Source of the DNA: Diabrotica undecimpunctata | Taxonomy: Eukaryota; Arthropoda; Insecta; Coleoptera; Chrysomelidae | Assembly: GCF_040954645.1 (NCBI RefSeq) | Contig: NC_092808.1 | Span: 80,625,889-80,689,888, forward strand | Direction of reading: 5' to 3' | Length of the DNA: 64,000 bases | Shown: in pieces, positions 25,399-36,110 of the stretch | Position numbering within the stretch: position 1 is the first letter of the stretch | How the letters are laid out: every line of letters starts with the position of its first letter | The notes under the pieces: model-generated | Told to the model about the DNA's origin: nothing | Databases searched by the model: none | The model's input: the letters and a program-made list of their open reading frames with translations, nothing else | Program-made: the position numbers and the translations under genes

Positions 25399-26056
25399 TT
25401 TTTTGAGATATGATTGGATGTTTTCTCTCCATTGTATACTGACATGCCCAAGTGGCATTTTTCTGTGCTAACTTCCTTCCACACCAGTTCTACAAGTTTG
25501 ACATTTTGGCGTCTATGCACGTGTCCGATATACCTTAAGGGATTTATTTTCCTGAACAATATCGTTATGCGAGATTTCTTTATTCAGTATGTTTTCTTAT
25601 TGTATACGGATTTGTAGCGATATGATAATGAGTTCTGAAGCTATTTTCTTGTGGCAATTTAAAGTAATTACTATTTAAATGGGAATAAGCCACAATTAAA
25701 GCTTAAAGTTAGTTTATTGACGTTTCAATTTCCACTTCGGAAATCGTTCTCAAAATACAAACATTAGTGAGAATGATTTCCGAAGTGGAAATTGAAACGT
25801 CAATAAACTAACTTTAACCTCTAATTGTGGCTTATTCCCATTTAAATAGTAGTTATGATAATGGGGTTAAATAAAAATTTCTGATTATTTTCCTTTCAAA
25901 TATTCGGAGTGCTTCCTTATTTGTTTTAGTCATTCTCCATGACTCACATCCATGTATTAAAATAGGTCTGAAGTTTGAATTATGCTCTGTATTTCTTTAG
26001 TGGCATTATTACTAACCGTGATTAGTGATCTAAGATATTTAAAGTGTTCCATACTT
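25399..26056 (-). pseudogene. LINE C-terminal remnant, copy 1
   Basis: The minus strand gives KYLGS-like wording (FKYLRSLITVSNNATKEI region near 26.0 kb). Further on come LNKEISHNDIVQENKS and LKYIGHVHRRQNVKLVELVW (25.48-25.60 kb), then QWRENIQSYLK near 25.42 kb. The same sequence recurs at 33240-33745. This copy is split by a 223-bp foldback insertion at 25631-25853. Confidence 0.72.
25631..25853. mobile_element. Small foldback (MITE-like) insertion with 10-bp target duplication
   Basis: TATGATAATG flanks the insert at 25621-25630 and 25854-25863. The second LINE copy at about 33.46 kb lacks the insert, which confirms the boundaries. The insert carries inverted arms (25666-25698 and 25822-25854) with CTATTTAAATGGGAATAAGC and its complement. 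Inner arms containing GACGTTTCAATTTCCACTTC and a GAAACGTC end resemble the terminal part of ribozyme-bearing elements. It encodes no protein. Confidence 0.85.
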
Positions 26057-27153
26057 TCGAAATTGTAGTTGTTGAAAAGGTAAAAGAAATAATAAGTTAG
26101 ACTTACTCACAATCAATTTAATTTAACTAATTGGACGACCGGTTTCGCTTTCTATAATATGCAAAGCATCTTCAGGTCACGATACAAAGTTAAAATGCTG
26201 AAAATAATAATCCCATATTAGGGTGTTGTCTAATAAAGATAAAACATAGGTAGGTGATATAAATTATAAAAATCACAGTAATTATGCCAATATTACATGT
26301 CTGTGGTTGTATAAATGAATAAAATGTTTAAGCAGACAAGGTAAGACCCACAAATTGGTAACACAGTCTATTAGACTGTAATGAATTAATAAATAAACAA
26401 ATAAATAAACATTACTTACATGCCGGTACTCTATTAATTGATGGTTGAAAGAACATGGTTCAAACTATCTTGTATTGTTGGTTGGAGAATTCAGGTCAAC
26501 TATTGTAATTGTTTAACAGTAAACGGGGAAGTTCTTGAGGAGACAGATTTTATCCAATGCAGTAGAGATACAAATTGTGTGGCTGTCTACTTATATAAGC
26601 TTATAGTTATCAAATTTCTTTGATAAAGTTGTTGTAATATCTGGCAAATTTTTGTAAAGTCCAAAAAATTTTTATGTTAAAATTAAATTAAGACACTTTT
26701 ACAAACACAGAAACACACAGAAAACACTTAAAAACGGGGGGAGGACGAAACAAACATTTAATTTAAAAGGGGAGGATTTTTAAAAAAGAGAACTACATTT
26801 CTTACTAGGAGACAATGAGTTTTTTATGTGCTATGTATCAGATTTTAGAGGTAAACTTGACAAATGTAGGTTAAAGTGTGACAGTTCTTCTTCTATTTTA
26901 AATGCTGTAAGTTAAGTTATCTAGTTTATGAAATAAGCTGATATTAATAAATGTCTAAAATTTTTAATTTTAGATATCAAAGTTATTTGATGTGTTAATA
27001 TTGGCATATTTTAACAAACTTTAAATAATTGATTTCAATGTAACAATGTAAATAATTGTGATACTTATTCTATGATAACTAACTCAGCTTAGTCAAAGTT
27101 ACAGAACAAAATTAAGTGATTATTTGTAAATTAACAAATAAGCGTTAACTTAA
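26057..27153. other. Non-coding insert bearing a hammerhead
   Basis: About 1.1 kb that is absent at the equivalent place in the neighbouring LINE copies. No protein is recognisable; the plus-strand frame at 26438-26623 is without motif. A hammerhead lies near its left end. It may be a non-autonomous or truncated PLE relative. Confidence 0.45.
26132..26180 (-). ncRNA. Hammerhead ribozyme without an associated protein
   Basis: On the minus strand: GAC (short stem I), CTGAAGA, T, stem II GCTTT/AAAGC with an 11-nt loop, GAA, self-complementary ACCGGT as stem III, C at the cleavage position, then GTC. The 6-bp palindromic stem III is longer than at 12.6 and 23.4 kb. GTC is the favoured cleavage triplet of hammerheads. 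Confidence 0.8.
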
Positions 27154-27787
27154 ATAGGCGTTATTTCTATTTTAGTAAGCTGTTCATTAATTTTTTGATT
27201 ATTGGAATCGAGAATCTGTATTTTATTCGACTGTTTTATAACACAAAGTTTCTTGGAGCATATTTTCATCTTTGGTTTCCAGTATCATTATTACAAGGAT
27301 TTTGCTGGATATGGACATAGTGAACCCGGTGGTATGTACATGATGTTTTCATAACCAACGTTCAAAAATTTTTCTTACTGTAAATTTTTGATTATTTTAC
27401 TAGGAAATATAGTGTTGTTTAATAATAATAAAGTTCAAGCAACAATTCCTATATGCATTAACTCGGTAATGATAATTCTGCTCCCCGATACCAGGTAGCA
27501 GTCCCGAAAACATTAAAACTGCTACACTTATGCTTCTCATTATCCAACAATTAGCCAGTCCAGAACTATACGCCTTATGATGGTACTGATATTGCTGCTG
27601 CTCCTCATAAGTGCATAGAATATGCAAGGAAGGTTTTGACAATTTAATAGGATTTTGTGTGTTAGAATATTATTTCTCCGAGAAAGTGAAGAATATCTAT
27701 TTGCTATCCGGATTTAATCCATAAATTAAATAATAGAATGCTCTAAAATAATGCTAGTAGCAGCAAAAAAAAGCGGTCTAATAGTCA
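27154..27787. repeat. Direct duplication, copy A, left part
   Basis: Runs in parallel with 31740-32362 at about 85-90 percent identity by eye, including CATTAAAACT, GCCAGTCCAG and TTTGCTATCCGGATTTAATC. It is interrupted at 27787 by the RTE insertion and resumes at 30740. Confidence 0.85.
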
Positions 27788-30726
27788 TCATCATCATCAT
27801 CAATCAGCCCTGAGTTGTGCATTGTTGAACATAGGCCTCCTCTAGACTTTTCCATCTGCTTCTGTTCTGCGCCTCTGGTATCCAATTGGTCACGATTCTT
27901 TTGAGGTCGTTGGTCCATCGCTTTGGGGGTCTTCCTCGGCTTCGCTTTTCAGCCCGTGGTCTCCACTCAAGCAATTTTTTTGTCCAACTGTTGTCTTTCA
28001 TTCTTGCAACATGTCCTGTCCATCTCCTTTTTTGTTTTTTGTAATATGTTCGATAATGTCTTCCACTCCGGTTCTTCTACGAACTTCCTCGTTTCTTATT
28101 CTATTGCTTAAGTTTATTCCAAGCATTTATCTCTCCATCTTTCGTTGTGTCCTTCTCAATTTTTCGGCTGATGTTTTTGTGAGAGTTAAGGTTTCTGCTC
28201 CGTATGTGAGGACTGGTAGAACGCACTGGTTAAAAGCTTTTCTTTTTAAATGGATCGGTATATTTGTTTTAAATACGTCTCTCATTTTTCCGAATGCAGC
28301 CCAACCCAGACTTATTCTTTTGAGTAGCTCGCATGTTTGGTTTCGCGTTAACCTTATTTTGTGACCCAAATACACATATTTTTCTACAAGTTCTATGGGC
28401 GACTTTTTGATTTCTATTAGCTCATTGGGGACGATATTGGTCAACACATTTGTTTTTCCATAGTTTATTTTTAAACCGACTTTCTGGGTTACTTGCTGTA
28501 GTTGTTGTAGCATAACTCTGGCTTCTCCTAAGTTGTCTGTTATGAGAACAATATCATCGGCATATCTGAGATGATTGAATATCTTTCCATCGATTCTAAT
28601 ACCCTTTGATTCCCACTCTAGCCTTTTAAATGCGTACTCCATAACTGTTATAAATAGTTTTGGCGACAAGGTATCTCCCTGCCGCACCCTTCTGCCAATT
28701 TTTATCTTCTCAGTGCAATGGAGGTTAACGGTTGTTGTCGCATTTGTCGCATGTCGTATATATTTCGAATAATATTTGCATACCTTTGATATATTCTGCA
28801 TTCTGATAGTGCTTTTAAGATAGCAACTGTTTCGACTGTGTCAAATGCTTTGTGGAAGTCGACAAAGATAAGAGCAAGGGGTCTTTTATATTCGATAGAC
28901 TTTTCAACTAGAGTTTTAAGGCATTGCAAATGGTCGTTTGTTCCGTGTCCCGCTCGAAATCCTGCCTGTTCTTCTGATTGATAGAAATCGAGTTTTGCTT
29001 CTAATCTGTTTGTCAGTATTCGAGTAAAGAGCTTGTATAGGTAGTTAAGCAAACTAATTGGCCTATAGTTTTCGAGATCTGCTTTATCCCCTTTTTTGTG
29101 GAGGATGATTGTAACCGAATTTTTCCATTTACTTGGAATGTTTTCACTATGCAGACATAGATTAAAAAGTGTTTGGATTCGGGACATTAAAAGTGGACCT
29201 CCTAGTTTAATTGTTTCAATGACTACACCATCTTCCCATGGACCTCTATTATTTTTCATATTTTTGAGGGCATGTTGAATTTCCTCTCGTGATATATCTG
29301 GTATATCCTCCGATCCTACATTATGTACCTTTTGTATTGGTTGTTCGATGAGCTCTGGAATAAGTTGACTTTTATATAATGTTTCATAGAAACTTTCCAC
29401 TATATGTAATATGCTTGGTCTATCTAAAATAATATTTCCATTTTTGTCTTTAAGTTGGAAGATTTCTTTTTTGTCATTTTCTATTTTTCTCCTCAATGCT
29501 TTCATGCTTTTGTTGTCTTCTATAGTTTTTATAATTTTCTCGTTGTTGTATTATCTAATATCCCGTCTGATGGCTTTAGAGATTTCTTTATTTATGTTGT
29601 TTATATCTTGTGAGTCAACATTTCCTTCACTTCTCAGTATTCTACGATCTTCCATTTTTTGTTTCGTTTCATTACTATTTTTTTGTTCTTTTCCATGTTT
29701 AGGGCCAAATTTTTCCTGAGCTTGTGTTAATGTATCTACTATTTCTTCGTTTAGGTTATTTATGTCTTTTCTTGTTGTATTTCTGAGTATGTTACTGGTG
29801 ATATAGTTTTCAAACTCAAGTTCATTCGTTGGGCGCATCCAAGGTTTGAATTTTTTACTTTTTATCATCTTCAGTCTTTCTTGCTTAATATTGACTTCTA
29901 CAGTTGCTAGGACCATTCTATGATCGCTTGCAACCGAAAATTGATTTAAGACTGTAACATCTTTGACTATATGTTTTTTGTCAGTGATGATGAAGTCGAT
30001 CTCATTTTTTGTCTTACCATAGGGGCTCTTCCAAGTCCATCTTCTATGGATCTTCTTATAGAAGAAGCTATTCATTAAATATAGACTGTTTTCTTATAGG
30101 AAATTTAAGAGTATTTCGCCCCTTTCGTTTCTACCTGGTTTGCCAAAATTTCCGAGGGCATTTTCAGCTGGGTCAGTGCTTATTTCTATTTTGTCATTAA
30201 AGTCACCACATATTACCGTAAAATGTTCTTGGTCTTCTGAAACAGCTGTGTACAAGTCATCATAGAACTGTTCTATTTCTTCGTCAGCGTGACTCGATGT
30301 TGGTGCATAGACTTGAATGATCTTTATGAAGTAACGGGTGTTTAGTTGTAATTTTGCAAGTATAACTCTTGTGGAAACTGCTTTTACTGATATGATATTC
30401 TCAGTTAGTTTTTTATTAATAAAGAGCCCAATGCCTACATTCCCATAGTTTTCTCCGACATGATAGAAAATGTGACCGGATTTTAAAGTGGTTAGGCTTT
30501 CTTCTTTCCTTCTGACCTCAGCGACTCCAACAATGTCCCAATTGATTTTATCAAGTTCAGATTCCATTTCTATGAATTTTTCTTCTGATAGCAGGGTTCT
30601 TGCATTGAAAGTTGCAATTTTTAGAGATATATATCTGTTAGATGGTTTTCTAAAATATGTCAGAATTTTGCCCCCCCCCCCAGAATCCGTGGACTGACTG
30701 ATAGTCTGACTGATAGTCTGACTGAT
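27788..30726 (-). mobile_element. Near full-length RTE LINE with 13-bp target-site duplication
   Basis: The 13-mer GGTCTAATAGTCA is present at 27775-27787 and again at 30727-30739, bounding 2939 bp. On the minus strand the element starts with short tandem CTGACTGATAGT units and a G run (30670-30680). It then encodes endonuclease and reverse transcriptase and ends in a (GAT)n tail at 27788-27801, as RTE elements do. Copy B of the flanking duplication keeps the unoccupied site near 32.35 kb. Confidence 0.93.
27804..30640 (-). pseudogene. RTE endonuclease and reverse transcriptase, broken
   Basis: The frame begins with KIATFNARTLLSEEKF near 30.61 kb. Endonuclease blocks are DIVGVAEVR, VYAPTSSHADEEIEQFYDDL, VICGDFNDKIE and SVASDHRMVLATV (catalytic D-x-N and S-D-H). 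Reverse transcriptase blocks are DLENYRPISLLNYLYKLFTR, REEQAGF-like SEEQAGFRAGH, LALIFVDFHKAFDTV (catalytic Asp), RQGDTLSPKLF and HLRYADDIVLI (catalytic Asp pair intact). The C-terminus is GRPPKRWTNDLKRI and WKSLEEAYVQQCTTQG with its stop. Stops near 30.09 and 29.55 kb and frameshifts near 28.75 and 28.1 kb disable it. Catalytic residues survive, so decay is recent. Confidence 0.93.
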
Positions 30727-30739
30727 GGTCTAATAGTCA

Positions 30740-31335
30740 CTAATGAGAAAAGCAAATAAATGTTCTTTAACATACAAAAGAGAGGATCGAGAGTAGGGCA
30801 TAACGGAACAATAAAGCCATATAATTTTGAAAGATTGCAGCGTCTTAGATGCCGTAGGTAATGTTGTTACATAAAAAATAAAAGGGAATATTTAGGTAGC
30901 TAACTGATGTTTATGTATATATAACCCTCTTTATTAGACCAGGATTGCTAGAAAAGCCATCAGAGGTATTTTCCGACTTACAGAGGTCCGAGTACTAACC
31001 AATACCGAACAGAGCTAATTCCAAGATCAAACACATATATAAAGATAGCAACGTCGTACAAGAAACTAAATCTCAGTGCTAAAGTTGCGCTGGCTTTATC
31101 CAAAGACTTTATAATAACTGCATTGCCAAGTTAAATTGGGAGGATGCCCCAAGAGAAAAAATGCCTTCAAGACTTCCACAAATGAAGGAGGAGGTAACAT
31201 ATGGTCAGATTTAGGAATAATGAGACCTACAATCAATACTTATCTGTTGTGGAATATCAAATCAATTACATGTAATTAAACGAACTGGGCTTAAAAAAAA
31301 TATTTCAAGGAAAGGCACTTCAGAAATATTGACAT
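30740..31335 (+). repeat. Direct duplication, copy A, right part with LINE C-terminal fragment
   Basis: Continues copy A after the RTE insertion and matches 32363-33135. The plus strand of 30.94-31.23 kb encodes ARKAIRGIFRLTEVRVLTNT and later wording like the LINE C-terminal region at 32.59-33.01 kb. Stops and small deletions are frequent. Confidence 0.8.
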
Positions 31336-31411
31336 AAATTTTAAAAACGTCAACGTCATCAAACGTCATAAATGAGCATAAACGGACAGCTGTTTTACAA
31401 ACTTAATATTA

Positions 31412-31735
31412 TTAGACGCATTTAGGATCAATTTCACTCAAAATATGATATGCTAAAATACGATACGACACGAAAAAGGCAATGACTTTTACAGCTGATT
31501 GCCACATAAATATCAATGTATTGTAGTTGTTGACTTTAATGTTTGTTCTAAATTTATTAAATTGGTCTCTTCTGTTGATTCGCTTGTATTCGGTTTTCAT
31601 TTCGTTGATTTTAAGTGAAACATTTTTCGTGCACTTTGTTAAAGATGTTTGCGGACCGGAGAGAGTTTCTGATGAGATCCATATCATTAGCATATGCCAG
31701 GAGTGCTTTGTACCTTGGCTCGTTAATGGATTACA
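31412..31735 (-). pseudogene. LINE reverse transcriptase fragment
   Basis: The minus strand reads ALLAYANDMDLIRNSL (Y-A-D-D box mutated to Y-A-N-D) and, after a shift, LKINEMKTEYKRINRRDQFN. This is the palm-to-thumb region of an RTE/Proto-like LINE. The wording continues into that of the fragments at 25.4-26.06 and 33.24-33.75 kb, so all are one family. Confidence 0.72.
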
Positions 31736-31739
31736 TCTT

Positions 31740-33135
31740 AAATATGCGTTATTTCTATTTTACTAAGCTGTTTATTGATTTTTTGACTATTTGAATCAAG
31801 AATCTGTAGTTTATTCGACTGTTGAATAAAACAGACTTTCTTGGTGCATATTTTTATCTCTGGATTTTTGTTTGCCGTCTCCTTATTACAACGATTTTGC
31901 TGGATATCGACATAGGGAACCTGGTGGTATGTACATGATGTTTCCATAACCAACGTTCGAAAATTTGTCTTACTGTAAAGTCATGATGATTTTACAAGAA
32001 AATATAGTGTTGTTTAATAATAATAAAGTTCCAGCAACGATTACTATATGCATTAACTTGGTACTAATATCTCTGCTCTCCGCTAACAGATGGCAGTCCC
32101 GAAAACATTAAAACTCATGCTTCCCATTTTCCAACGATTAGCCAGTCCAGTACTATACGCCTTATTATGGTACTGATATTGCTGGTGCCCCTCATGAGTG
32201 AATAGAATATGCAAGGAAGGTTTTGGCAATTTAATAGGATTTTGTGTGTTAGAATATTATTTTTCCGAGAAAGTGAAGAATATCAATTTGCTATCCGGAT
32301 TTAATCCATAAATTATTAGAATACTATAAAATAATGATATTAGCATAAAAAAAACGGTCTAATTGTCAGTAATAAAGCATATAAATGTTCTTTAACATAC
32401 AAAAGAGGTGACGTAGAGTAGGGCATAACGTAACAATAGACCCATATAATTTTAAAGGATTGCAACATTTTAGATATCGTAGATAACGTTGTAACATAAG
32501 AAATAAAAGGGAATATTCAGGTAGCTAACTGATGTATATATAACTCTTATAATACTTTTAAATTCAGAGGTCTAATACGACTTTCTTAAATCAGGATATA
32601 TAAAACAGTGATTAAACCAGTGCTAATGTGTGGATATGTGGCCAGAACGCTAACAAAACAATGTACGTAAAACTCAGGTATTAATTAGATCAGGATCGCT
32701 AGAAAAGCCATCAGAAGTATTTTCCGACTTACAAAGGTCCGCGTACTAACCAATACCGAACGGAACTAATGCCAAGGCCAAACACATATATAAAGACAAC
32801 AACGTCGTGTAAGAAGCTAAATCTCAATGCTAAAGTTGCGCTGGCTATATCCAAAGGCTCTATAATAACTACATTGCCAAGTTAAATTGGGAGGATGACC
32901 CAAGAGAAAAAATGCCTTTAGGACTTCCACAAATGAAGGTGGAAGGTAACATGAGGTCAGATTTAGGAATAATGATACTATCTACCGACCCATCATATTT
33001 ATCAACACATGCCTGTTCAACTACCTGCTATCCTACCTATAGTCAATACTCATCTGTTGGGGACTATCAAATCAATTACATGTAATCAAACAAACCAGGC
33101 TTAAAAAAAGTTATCTCAGGAAAGGCACTTTTAAA
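31740..33135 (+). repeat. Direct duplication, copy B (without the RTE insertion)
   Basis: Parallel to 27154-27787 plus 30740-31335. At about 32.34-32.37 kb it reads ACGGTCTAATTGTCAGTAAT, the unoccupied version of the RTE target. It also contains a segment at about 32.55-32.69 kb that copy A lacks. Confidence 0.85.
32590..33010 (+). pseudogene. LINE C-terminal remnant within copy B
   Basis: IYKTVIKPVLMCGYVARTLT, then RKAIRSIFRLTKVRVLTNTE, then a stretch around 32.83-32.97 kb with RLYNNYIAKLNWEDDPREKM. These correspond to the Y-K-T-V-x-x-P-V-L, L-R-x-I-F and G-H-I-x-R segments of the post-reverse-transcriptase domain of insect LINEs. Frameshifts occur between blocks. Confidence 0.7.
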
Positions 33136-33239
33136 ACGTTATTTACGTGACTTATTAAAATTTAAATTTTTAATGAAAAGTAAAAGATTAGCCATTTGTT
33201 ATGGGGTTCAGAGAAGAACCTTCACGATGTTAATTTTTT

Positions 33240-33745
33240 GAGATATGATTGGATGTTTTCTCTTCATTGCATACTGAGACGCCCAAGTGGTATTCTTCTG
33301 TGCTAACTTCCTTCCATAACAGTTTAACAAGTTTGACATCTTGGCGTCTATGCATGTGTACGATCTACCTTAAGCAATTTATTTGCCTAAACAATATCGT
33401 TATAAGAGCTTTCTTTATTAAGTATGTGTTCTTCTTCTATACGGATTTGTAGCGATATGATATTGAGGTTAAAACAATTTTCCTATTATTTTCCTTTCAA
33501 ATATTCGTAGTTCTTCCTTATCCGTTTTAGTCATTGTCCATGATTAGCATCTATGTATTAAAATAGGTAAAAAGTTTAAATTATGATCTGTATTTCTTTA
33601 GTGGCATTATTATTAACCATGATTATTTATTTAAGATATTTAAAGTGTTCCATATTTACGAAATTGTAGTTTTTAACTTTAATATTTTATCAAGATCTAT
33701 TAAATTGGTCTCTTCTGTTGATTCGCTTGTATTTCTTCTTAGCTT
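33240..33745 (-). pseudogene. LINE C-terminal remnant, copy 2
   Basis: Matches 25399-26056 along its whole length without the foldback insert. On the minus strand the same HMHRRQDVKLVKLLWKEVST block is seen near 33.30-33.36 kb. Its 5' edge joins the DUF7869-like remnant directly at about 33740. Confidence 0.72.
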
Positions 33746-34580
33746 GACGAATTCTTCTTTTTTCATTCTGTGAACTACTAGTGGGTTCTTTTTACGGAAT
33801 TTTTTCATCACGTTTAGGTAATCATCAACGGTATATAAACGTTGTTGAAATTTTAGGGCATTTTCAAAATCTCCAAAATCACTACCATTGGGTAAAAGCT
33901 ATGACTAGGAAAGAAATAGCGTAATGTAATTTTTTCAATGGTAGGATGAGTTTCCAAAATCATTTTTAGAATCAACTATTTTAATGCTGCGGTTTTGGCC
34001 GCCACAAGAGTCTGACCACAAAATTACATGTTTTGCAGAAGTAACATTTTCTTCAATGTGTTTCTTAAGACCAATGCCTACGTCCTGGGCTCCCCGACCA
34101 GCTTCACCTTCTATCCAAATATAACAATGACCTTTTTTATCCTTGGCGCTATGGATACCAAGGTTGTAAATACATAATTGACGCTTATAATATACAATAT
34201 TTATTAGAATTCTCGAAAGGGGAAGAGTTTTTCTTTAAATCAAAACAAAAGGTTTCCACTTCTGGTTGATCGTTGCTTATCTTCATGTCTAGCTTTCTTT
34301 CTTCTAAGTGCACATTTTTTCCTTTTTTAACGCTTAATTGTTCGTTATCTGCGCAATTTTTAATTTCTAATTCGAAACAATCACATCTACTACAAGTATC
34401 TTTTTTCAACTTTTTTCTTTGAAGATTAAATCGTGTTAAAAACATTTTTTTGTAAAACGAAAATTTAACAAGGTCATTGTCTGCTTCTTCAATATACAAT
34501 TCATACATTTTACTTACTGTTATGTCTTTTGTTAAGTATTCTCTTTCTGTGTTAGCTCTTCTGTAATGTGACTATTATAG
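33740..34580 (-). pseudogene. DUF7869-like protein remnant
   Basis: The minus strand reads SHYRRANTEREYL and KMYELYIEE, then KKDTCSRCDCFELEIK (a C-x-x-C pair). A frameshift near 34.19 kb leads into YYKRQLCIYNLGIHSAKDKK, then YIWIEGEAGRGAQDVGIGL and HVILWSDSCGGQNRSIKIV. After another shift comes LPNGSDFGDFENALKF. The Y-x-x-x-L-x-x-Y-N-L-x-I-H, GRGA and W-S-D-S-C-G-G-Q-N blocks recur in a family of uncharacterised proteins, abundant in insect genomes, that I know as DUF7869. Its spaced acidic residues suggest an RNase H-like fold, and its copy number suggests a mobile origin, but both are inference. Two or three breaks disable this copy. Confidence 0.7.
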
Positions 34581-34879
34581 AAAAATTTAAGCAATAACTG
34601 CCACTACTTCTTAACCTAAACGCCTCAACAAGTTGCCAACGTCACCATTGTTAACCACGTTTATGTACATATGTTTCCAAATATTCGATTTACAATCATT
34701 AAAACGCTCGCAAGAGGCGCTTGGTTCAAAACTAATACACAAAAATTAGTCGCTTGCTCTAGTTATGCAAAATTCAAAATCCAAAATAAAAAGAAAGGTA
34801 CTTAATCTTTTTAAATATATCTGGTTATCCGTTACTAACAGGTTAATGGGATTTATTACGTAGATAGTTTATGCCTTTT

Positions 34880-35470
34880 TCTATCTTCTTCTTTAAGTTC
34901 CATCTTCTATCGAAGGTTGAAAATCATTATGGCTATACGGACTCTGTTGACTGCCGCTCTATAGTTCTACACTACTGCATTCAAACCATTCATTTAAGTT
35001 TTTAAGCCAGAATATTCTTCGTCTTCCCACATTTCGCTTTCCTCGGATTTTGCCTTGCATAATAAGTTGTAATAATGCGTATGTTTGCCCTCTCATCACA
35101 TGTCCTAAGTACTCAAGTTTTCGTCTTTTGATAGTTAATAATATTTCCGCCCCATTTCCTATCATTCTAGTTACTTCCACGTTTGACATTCTTTGAATCC
35201 ATGATATTCGTAAAATTCTTCTGTAACACCAAAATTCAAAGGCGGCCAACTTATTCAGATGGACTTGTTTTAGTGTTCACGCTTCCAAGCCATAAAGAAA
35301 AGTAGGGAACACGTAATATCGAAGCTCTAACTTTATATCCCGAAAACAAAGAAACTTTTAAAGTTTAAAAAATAATGCACGTGCTATTTCAATGCGTGTC
35401 CTAATTTCTTTTGTTTGGTCTACATCTGATGTTATCCTGTTGTTCCTCTTTTCCACCAGAAAGCGCCATA
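34880..35470 (-). pseudogene. RTE-type LINE C-terminal region
   Basis: The minus strand reads RTRIEIARALFFKL near 35.38 kb, then AAFEFWCYRRILRISWIQRM and TIKRRKLEYLGHVMRGQTYA. GKRNVGRRRIFWLKNLNEWF and YRAAVNRVRIAIMIFNLR follow, before a GAA-rich tail near 34.89 kb. A 96-codon frame (34959-35249) is uninterrupted. This is the same family as the 3' end at 10995-11185. Confidence 0.82.
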
Positions 35471-35900
35471 ATCCACAATTTAAGAAATTGGGGCTGGGTC
35501 TAGTGATGCATAACGCCGTTCATATAGCAATTTGTTGTCACATGTTTATAGTTTTTCAAAAAATGAACTCCGATTTAAAGATTAAAACGTAAAACAAAAT
35601 ATAAAAACCTATTGAACCTTATTCAGAAAATTTCAGAAAAGAATAACTTTTGTGAAAGATTGTGGGACACAGTCATATTTTAAGATAAAAACTTCAATTC
35701 AGAGAGTGGACATTCTTAATAAATGTATAATCTAATATGGAAGCATGTTTATGTTTTACAGACTTAGAAAGCACTGAGCTCACAAGTATTACTAGGTCGT
35801 AAAATAAGTATACTCAAAACAAATAAATATTATCTACCAAGTATTCTACTCCACTTTAATATCAATGCATCAGATATATTATAAAGATTTCGTCGTAGTT
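35471..35900. other. No recognised gene
   Basis: AT-rich spacer between LINE fragments on opposite strands. Confidence 0.5.
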
Positions 35901-35904
35901 GTAA

Positions 35905-36110
35905 ATTAATAGGAGATAAAGCCAAATGTAGAGCATATAGTGAAATCTGAATATCTTAGAATAACTATATCGAGCGGGAACATTATTGATGAGCAAAAGG
36001 GAGACCCATCGCTGAGAAAGTGACAAAGCAATTGGCAAAAGCAAAGGGTACTTTGTACTAAAGTACCCATACTCTAAAGCATATGCAGGTCTTTTCGTAC
36101 TCTTTTAGTA
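35905..36110 (+). pseudogene. LINE thumb-region fragment
   Basis: The plus strand gives SEYLRITISSGNIIDEQ and, one frame over, RPIAEKVTKQLAKAKGTLY. This resembles the K-Y-L-G-x-x-I-S-S block and the following helix of a LINE reverse transcriptase. It is short and isolated. Confidence 0.55.

Noticed and set aside
25047..25406. Plus-strand frame of 119 codons
   Set aside because: No motif, Ser-rich composition and position in apparent element end sequence point to a chance frame.
28011..30697. Plus-strand hydrophobic frames across 28.0-30.7 kb
   Set aside because: They are antisense readings of the RTE endonuclease and reverse transcriptase on the minus strand.
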